Source of the DNA: Enterocloster aldenensis
GTDB taxonomy: Bacteria; Bacillota; Clostridia; Lachnospirales; Lachnospiraceae
Assembly: GCF_003434055.1 (NCBI RefSeq)
Contig: NZ_QVEX01000003.1
Location: 248,001-312,000 of the forward strand
Length of the DNA: 64,000 nucleotides
Reading direction: 5' to 3'
Under the pieces are notes generated by a model. The model was given only the letters and a program-made list of their open reading frames with translations. It had not been told where the DNA came from and searched no databases. Shown here in pieces: positions 62,459 to 64,000 of the stretch (position 1 is the first letter of the stretch; every line of letters begins with the position of its first letter). The translations under genes and the position numbers were made by a program.

Positions 62459-63229
62459 ATGAAGATTGCCGTAGTAACCGGAGCATCCTCCGGAATGGGA
62501 AGGGAAATGATCATCCAGCTGTGGGAGCATTTTAAAGGATTTGACGAAATGTGGATCATAGCCAGAAGGGAAGGACGTCTTGAGGAATTGGACCGCCAGG
62601 TGGGGGTCCCGCTGCGTAAATTTGCCCTGGACCTTACAAAAGAAAAGGATCTGCGTGTGTTGGAGCGGGAACTGTCAGAGAAGGAACCCCAGGTGAAATT
62701 CCTGGTCAATGCAGCCGGGTTTGGCAAGATTGGCACCGTGGAGTCCCTGGCCCTGGTTGATGAGACAGACATGGTGCGATTGAACTGTGAAGCGCTGTGT
62801 GCCGTCACACGTCTGGTGCTGCCCTATATGACATGCAACAGCCGCATCATCCAGTTTGCGTCCTCGGCCGCATTCCTTCCGCAGCCCGGGTTTGCCATAT
62901 ATGCGGCCACTAAATCATTTGTCCTCAGCTACAGCAGGGCGTTGAACCAGGAATTGAAAACCAGGAACATTTACGTGACATCAGTCTGCCCCGGACCGGT
63001 AAAAACAGAATTTTTTGACATAGCAGAGACCACGGGGGAGATGGCGCTGTACAAGCGTCTGGTCATGGCCAACCCAAAGAGGGTGGTGTCAAAGGCTATC
63101 AGGGACAGTGTGGCCGGAAAGGAAATTTCCGTATACGGCCTTACCATGAAAGCCTTCCGGATACTCTGCAAGGTACTGCCGCACCGCCTGATCCTCAGGA
63201 TGATGGAGTGGTGCAGCCATATAATCTGA
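62459..63229 (+). CDS. Short-chain dehydrogenase/reductase
   Basis: 256 residues. NAD(P) motif GASSGMG (8-14), NAAG, FASSAA, Tyr148-x3-Lys152 (YAATK). Substrate unknown. Two bases after the YgiQ stop; ribosome site AAAGGA overlaps that gene. Different from the SDR at 50667 (about the same fold, unlike flanks). Confidence 0.88.
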   Translation: MKIAVVTGASSGMGREMIIQLWEHFKGFDEMWIIARREGRLEELDRQVGVPLRKFALDLTKEKDLRVLERELSEKEPQVKFLVNAAGFGKIGTVESLALVDETDMVRLNCEALCAVTRLVLPYMTCNSRIIQFASSAAFLPQPGFAIYAATKSFVLSYSRALNQELKTRNIYVTSVCPGPVKTEFFDIAETTGEMALYKRLVMANPKRVVSKAIRDSVAGKEISVYGLTMKAFRILCKVLPHRLILRMMEWCSHII

Positions 63230-63248
63230 AGATAAGGAGAATCCCCAT

Positions 63249-64000
63249 ATGCAGACATTGACTGTGACCCCCAATGAGGCCGGGCAGCGCATGGATAAGC
63301 TTCTCGCCAAATACCTGGACCAGGCCGGCAAGGGGTTTCTTTATAAGATGATGAGGAAAAAGAACATTACCCTTAACGGGAAAAAATGCGACGGCTCCGA
63401 GCACCTGAAGGAAGGCGATGAAATCCAGCTGTTCCTGGCAGACGGGACCATTGAAAAATTCCAGGCAGCCCATAAGGTTCCTGGGGGGACCGCGGCCGGA
63501 CACGGATATAAAAAGCTTGATATCATCTATGAAGACAAGCACATACTGGCGGTGAACAAGCCCTCAGGCATGCTGTCCCAGAAGGCCAGGGAGGGGGATA
63601 TGTCCCTCAATGAGTATATCCTTAACTATCTGATTGATTCCGGCGGCCTTCCCATAAGCCAGCTGCGCACCTTCAAACCCTCCATCTGCAACCGTCTGGA
63701 CCGCAACACCAGCGGGCTGGTGGTGGCCGGCAAATCCCTGGCAGGGCTTCAGGTCATGAACGGGGTATTTAAGGACAGGAGCCTGCACAAGTATTATCAG
63801 TGCCTGGTGAACGGGCAGGTTACGGAGAAGAAGCTGATTGCCGGCTTCCTGCGCAAGGATGAGGCTGCAAATACGGTTACGGTCTATCCGCTGGAGGTGG
63901 AGGACAGTGTGCCCATCATGACAGAATACCTCCCCCTGGCGGGAAATGGAACCTACACCCTTCTCCAGGTGACCCTGATTACGGGCCGGAGCCATCAGAT
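63249..64000 (+). CDS. RluA/RluC-type pseudouridine synthase (3' end outside window)
   Basis: The first 250 codons. Starts MQTLTVTPNEAGQRMDKLLA (S4 region), then YEDKHILAVNKPSG and the catalytic NRLDRNTSGL with Asp151 as the nucleophile. Frame open to the window edge, ending ITGRSHQ, the family's GRTHQ-type region. AAGGAG precedes the ATG. A large-subunit pseudouridine synthase by family; exact site unknown. Confidence 0.9.
   Translation, partial: MQTLTVTPNEAGQRMDKLLAKYLDQAGKGFLYKMMRKKNITLNGKKCDGSEHLKEGDEIQLFLADGTIEKFQAAHKVPGGTAAGHGYKKLDIIYEDKHILAVNKPSGMLSQKAREGDMSLNEYILNYLIDSGGLPISQLRTFKPSICNRLDRNTSGLVVAGKSLAGLQVMNGVFKDRSLHKYYQCLVNGQVTEKKLIAGFLRKDEAANTVTVYPLEVEDSVPIMTEYLPLAGNGTYTLLQVTLITGRSHQ

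Noticed and set aside
1..64000. tRNA or rRNA genes
   Set aside because: No cloverleaf with CCA end or rRNA motif was noticed by eye; a tRNAscan run would settle it.

Overview
The window looks like a chromosomal segment of a spore-forming, moderately GC-rich Lachnospiraceae bacterium. It is most like the Enterocloster / Clostridium clostridioforme group, which is an inference from gene families and codon use; no search was run. Supporting signs are spoIVA, an alpha/beta-type small acid-soluble spore protein, YtfJ/GerW, a YlbJ-like protein, a four-cysteine L28, a DUF6472-type mini-protein, strong Firmicute-type ribosome binding sites and sigma-A promoters (TTGACA-N17-TATAAT). About 64 protein genes are called, nearly all on the + strand. 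Five are on the - strand: prs, rqcH, rpmB, the spore protein and the ylbJ-like gene.

Layout. 1-1180: end of a GH2 glycosidase. 1200-12200: tRNA/DNA maintenance and ribosome assembly (miaB, mutS overlapping trmD, a CNNM/CBS membrane protein, rplS, lepB, rbgA, rnhB, yraN, pgeF). 12270-17000: prs (-), then a DUF6472 mini-protein, der, plsY, gpsA. 17100-22150: a complete branched-chain amino-acid ABC operon (livJ-H-M-G-F) behind a consensus promoter. 22160-27690: a coiled-coil protein with 33-bp repeats, spoIVA, an MBL/beta-CASP protein, rnhA and an anchored DUF1311-like protein. 27800-33000: alaS, rpsU, rqcH (-). 33050-41600: yicC, gmk, rpoZ, rimO, pgsA, cinA, two uncharacterised proteins, a YtfI/YtfJ-type pair and a 45-residue membrane protein. 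41740-48740: rpmB (-), an Asp23 protein, fakA-like kinase, two membrane proteins, a ROK kinase, recG. 48780-53570: an accessory-looking stretch (nitroreductase, spore protein, TetR regulator, SDR enzyme, retron, AIM24-type protein). 53600-64000: rsmD, coaD, a coiled-coil protein bracketed by two copies of an inverted-repeat element, ylbJ-like (-), an M23 peptidase, rRNA modification genes, a HAD phosphatase, a YgiQ-type radical SAM protein, an SDR and a partial RluA-type pseudouridine synthase cut by the window end.

The most notable system is a retron at about 51540-52836. A reverse transcriptase with the retron hallmarks NAxxH, YxDD and VTG follows a non-coding region. That region has a1/a2 inverted repeats, a TAGC priming site at the end of a1, a folded msr and a long msd stem. 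A TTGCAA-N17-TACAAT promoter places the transcript start at the first base of a1. No recognised retron effector lies beside it. Also notable: a TetR gene and an SDR gene that share a 13-bp palindromic operator, a MITE-like element present in a 58-bp and a 199-bp form (the long form supplies the ylbJ stop codon), the mutS/trmD overlap with an extended TrmD, and in-gene minisatellites.
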